Program-made: the position numbers and the translations under genes
Shown: positions 3,372-5,501 of the stretch, in pieces
Layout: every line of letters starts with the position of its first letter
Position numbering within the stretch: the stretch's first letter is position 1
From: Chloroflexota bacterium
GTDB taxonomy: Bacteria > Chloroflexota > Limnocylindria > Limnocylindrales > CSP1-4
NCBI GenBank assembly: GCA_017881985.1
Contig: JADGQH010000218.1
Location: forward strand, 1-5,501
Direction: 5' to 3'
DNA: 5,501 bases
The notes under the pieces: generated by a model
The model's database searches: none
The model's input: the letters and a program-made list of their open reading frames with translations, nothing else
Told to the model about the DNA's origin: nothing

Positions 3372-5501
3372 ATGGTCCCGCTCGTCCGCGTCCCCACCCA
3401 GCCCGGCGCGCCGTTCCGGGTCCCTCCCCAGTTCGACGGCCTGCGCACGCTCGCCTACAACCTGTGGTGGATGTGGCATCCCCGTGCTGCGATGCTTTTC
3501 AGCCGCCTGGAACCGAACGCGTGGTCGCGCTACCGGAACCCGGTGGCCCTCCTCCAGACCGCGATCAACTGGAGGCCCCTCGTCGAGGACCCGGTCTTCA
3601 TCACGGAGTACCACGAGGTGATGGCCGCGTTCGAGCACTACATGGCGAACGGCGCGGACCATTGGTTCAACCGTCGCCATGCGGGCCAGCTGACGGGGCC
3701 GATCGCCTACTTCTGCGCCGAGTACGGCTTCCACGAGTCGCTGGGCATCTACTCCGGCGGGCTCGGCGTGCTCGCCGGCGACCACATGAAGTCCGCCAGC
3801 GATATGGCGCTACCGCTGGTGGGCGTCGGGCTCCTCTACCGCAAGGGCTATTTCCGGCAGACGATCGACGCGGACGGCCACCAGGAGCACGAGTACCCCG
3901 ACTTCGACCTTGGGCGCCTGCCCTTCCTGCGGGTGCTGGACCCGATGGGCGACCCGCTGTCGGTCCCGGTCGAGCTGCCCGGCCGGGTGGTCTCTGCCGC
4001 GGTCTGGCTGCTCCAGGTGGGCCGCGTCCCGGTCCTCCTGCTGGACACGGATCACTCGAGCAACGGCGATGCGGATCGCCCGATCACTCACATCCTGTAC
4101 GTCCGCGGGCGGGAGATGCGGCTGCACCAGGAGCTTGTCCTGGGAGTTGGCGGCGTCCGCGCGCTCCGGTCGCTCGGCCTGGCGCCGGGCGTCTGGCACC
4201 TGAACGAGGGCCACTCCGCGTTCCTGCTCGTGGAGCGGGTCCGAGAGCTCGTCGCGGGCGGGATGCCGCTCGCGGACGCCTGGGCTGCAGTGCGCCGGTC
4301 GAGCGTCTTCACGATCCACACGCCTGTCTCGGCCGGCAACGAGCGCTTCGACGCGGGCCTGGTCCGCCGCATCGCCGGCCCGTTCTGCGAGGACGACGGC
4401 ACGCCGGGTGGCGGCGTGCCGCTCGACGAGATCCTCCGCCTCGGCCTCGGCGTGGAGGGCGATGCCGGCCAGTTCGACATGACGGCCTTCAGCCTCCGCC
4501 TTTCGAACGGCGCGAATGCCGTCTCCCGGCTCCACGCCGAGACGGCGAACGACACGTGGGAGCCGATGCTGGGCACGCGTGCGATCCTCGGGATCACGAA
4601 CGGCATCCACACGCCGACGTGGGTGGGTCGCGCAACGCGCGAGCTGTTCGAGCGCCATCTCGACGCCGACCTGGACGACCTGGATGGCCAGACCGATTCG
4701 GCGCACTTCTGGGAGCGCGTCGGGCGCGTCCCCGACCGTGACCTGTGGGAGGCGCACCAGTACCAGAAGCTGGAGCTGGCCATCTTCGGCCGGCAACGGC
4801 TCCGCTCACAGCTGGCACGGCACGGCGAGTCCCCGGCGACGCTCCTCCAGCTCGAGAGCGCGCTCGACCCGGCCATCCTCACGATCGGGTTCGCCCGCCG
4901 ATTCGCGACCTACAAGCGCGCGCAGCTCCTGTTCACCGACATGGAGCGCCTCCGCCGCCTGGTCTGGAGCGCCGACCGGCCGGTCCAGTTCGTCTTCGCC
5001 GGGAAGGCCCACCCGGCAGACCGGCCGGGCCAGCAGGTGATCCAGGGGATCTTCGAGCGGAGTCGCTCCGCGGAGCTGCGCGGGCGCGTCTTCGTCCTCG
5101 AGGACTACAGCATTCGGGTCGCGAAGCTCCTCGTTCGCGGGGTCGACGTCTGGCTGAACAACCCGCGCCGCCCGCTGGAAGCGTCGGGGACCTCGGGCAT
5201 GAAGGCGGCCGCGAACGGCATCGTCAACCTGTCCGTGCTCGATGGGTGGTGGGACGAGGGCTGGACCGGCGACAACGGCTGGGCGATCGGCGGCCGCGTC
5301 ACGAACCCCGACGAGGGTGCCCAGGACTGGGCCGACGCGCTGGACCTCTATCGCATCCTGGAGGACGAGGTCGTGCCCCGCTACTACGAACGGACCGCTG
5401 CCGGTCTCCCGCGTGAGTGGCTGACGCTCATGAAGCGGTCCATGGCCACCACGATCTGGCGCTTCTCCACGACGCGCATGCTGCACGAGTACGCCGAGCA
5501 G
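3372..5501 (+). CDS. glgP: Alpha-glucan (glycogen) phosphorylase, GT35, partial at 3' end
   Basis: This enzyme cleaves alpha-1,4-glucan with phosphate to release glucose-1-phosphate in the cytoplasm, using pyridoxal phosphate. The frame is open for 710 codons to the right edge; relatives are about 820-870 residues, so the C-terminus is missing. It belongs to the DUF3417-containing phosphorylase branch (TIGR02094 type), not the classic E. coli MalP type. The N-terminal DUF3417 region carries LRTLAYNLWWMWHPRA around residues 21-36. AEYGFHESLGIYSGGLGVLA starts at 116, HLNEGHSAF lies at 276-284, FTIHTPVSAGNERF at about 313-326 and TNGIHTPTW at 409-417. ARRFATYKR at 508-516 supplies Arg and Lys for phosphate contacts. 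The signature EASGTSGMK at 603-611 contains K611, which should hold the cofactor. GWWDEGWTGDNGW follows from about 625. No expected residue is missing. The ATG at 3372 lies just behind a TATCAT box and ahead of the DUF3417 domain. It is divergent from glgA, matching opposed roles in glycogen turnover. Confidence 0.96.
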   Translation, partial: MVPLVRVPTQPGAPFRVPPQFDGLRTLAYNLWWMWHPRAAMLFSRLEPNAWSRYRNPVALLQTAINWRPLVEDPVFITEYHEVMAAFEHYMANGADHWFNRRHAGQLTGPIAYFCAEYGFHESLGIYSGGLGVLAGDHMKSASDMALPLVGVGLLYRKGYFRQTIDADGHQEHEYPDFDLGRLPFLRVLDPMGDPLSVPVELPGRVVSAAVWLLQVGRVPVLLLDTDHSSNGDADRPITHILYVRGREMRLHQELVLGVGGVRALRSLGLAPGVWHLNEGHSAFLLVERVRELVAGGMPLADAWAAVRRSSVFTIHTPVSAGNERFDAGLVRRIAGPFCEDDGTPGGGVPLDEILRLGLGVEGDAGQFDMTAFSLRLSNGANAVSRLHAETANDTWEPMLGTRAILGITNGIHTPTWVGRATRELFERHLDADLDDLDGQTDSAHFWERVGRVPDRDLWEAHQYQKLELAIFGRQRLRSQLARHGESPATLLQLESALDPAILTIGFARRFATYKRAQLLFTDMERLRRLVWSADRPVQFVFAGKAHPADRPGQQVIQGIFERSRSAELRGRVFVLEDYSIRVAKLLVRGVDVWLNNPRRPLEASGTSGMKAAANGIVNLSVLDGWWDEGWTGDNGWAIGGRVTNPDEGAQDWADALDLYRILEDEVVPRYYERTAAGLPREWLTLMKRSMATTIWRFSTTRMLHEYAEQ

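Noticed and set aside
3242..4741. Plus-strand frame of about 500 codons overlapping glgP
   Set aside because: It is out of frame with glgP, which shows the family motifs throughout, and its translation is Pro/Arg/Gly-rich.
3810..4796. Minus-strand frame of about 330 codons opposite glgP
   Set aside because: It is an antisense shadow with no motif and no promoter or start context of the kind the real genes have.
1..5501. Search for CRISPR arrays, tRNA or rRNA genes, insertion sequence ends and defence or phage genes
   Set aside because: No spaced repeats of CRISPR type, no tRNA or rRNA signatures, no transposase or integrase motifs and no shift in base composition were seen; the region reads as core chromosome.

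Overview
The window is very GC-rich bacterial chromosomal DNA. It holds five protein-coding genes and almost no spare sequence. The reading frames have strong G/C third positions. A DUF2277 protein, a DUF3417-type glucan phosphorylase, and start codons placed directly behind TAnnnT boxes without ribosome binding sites suggest a high-GC lineage such as Chloroflexota (for example the Limnocylindria/Ellin6529 group) or an actinobacterium. That assignment is inference from gene content and style; no rRNA or taxonomic marker is present.

Layout. (1) 1-480, minus: a partial gene for a lipoprotein-type staphylococcal-nuclease-like protein, running off the left edge. (2) 481-633: a divergent control region with a perfect hairpin, a degenerate 20-bp tandem repeat, and putative -10 boxes for both flanking genes. 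(3) 634-939, plus: a DUF2277 protein. (4) 936-1694, plus: a class I SAM-dependent methyltransferase whose GTG start overlaps the DUF2277 stop by 4 bases, so the two form a translationally coupled pair. (5) 1695-1803: a short convergent spacer with a small tandem duplication across the methyltransferase stop codon and a GC-rich stem. (6) 1804-3285, minus: complete glycogen synthase glgA. (7) 3286-3371: an 86-bp divergent promoter region with a palindrome. (8) 3372-5501, plus: alpha-glucan phosphorylase glgP, cut by the right edge.

How it works together. glgA builds alpha-1,4-glucan from a nucleotide sugar, and glgP releases glucose-1-phosphate from it. The two are divergently transcribed from one short shared region, so storage and mobilisation could be balanced there. 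The left half (nuclease; DUF2277 plus methyltransferase) has no evident link to glycogen metabolism.

I see no defence system, mobile element, CRISPR, tRNA or rRNA, and no clear undescribed system. The most interesting signals are regulatory: a common TAYCATCG-like box 6-10 bases from the start codons, pointing to leaderless transcription; a promoter that looks embedded in a 20-bp repeat array; and a possible operator between glgA and glgP.
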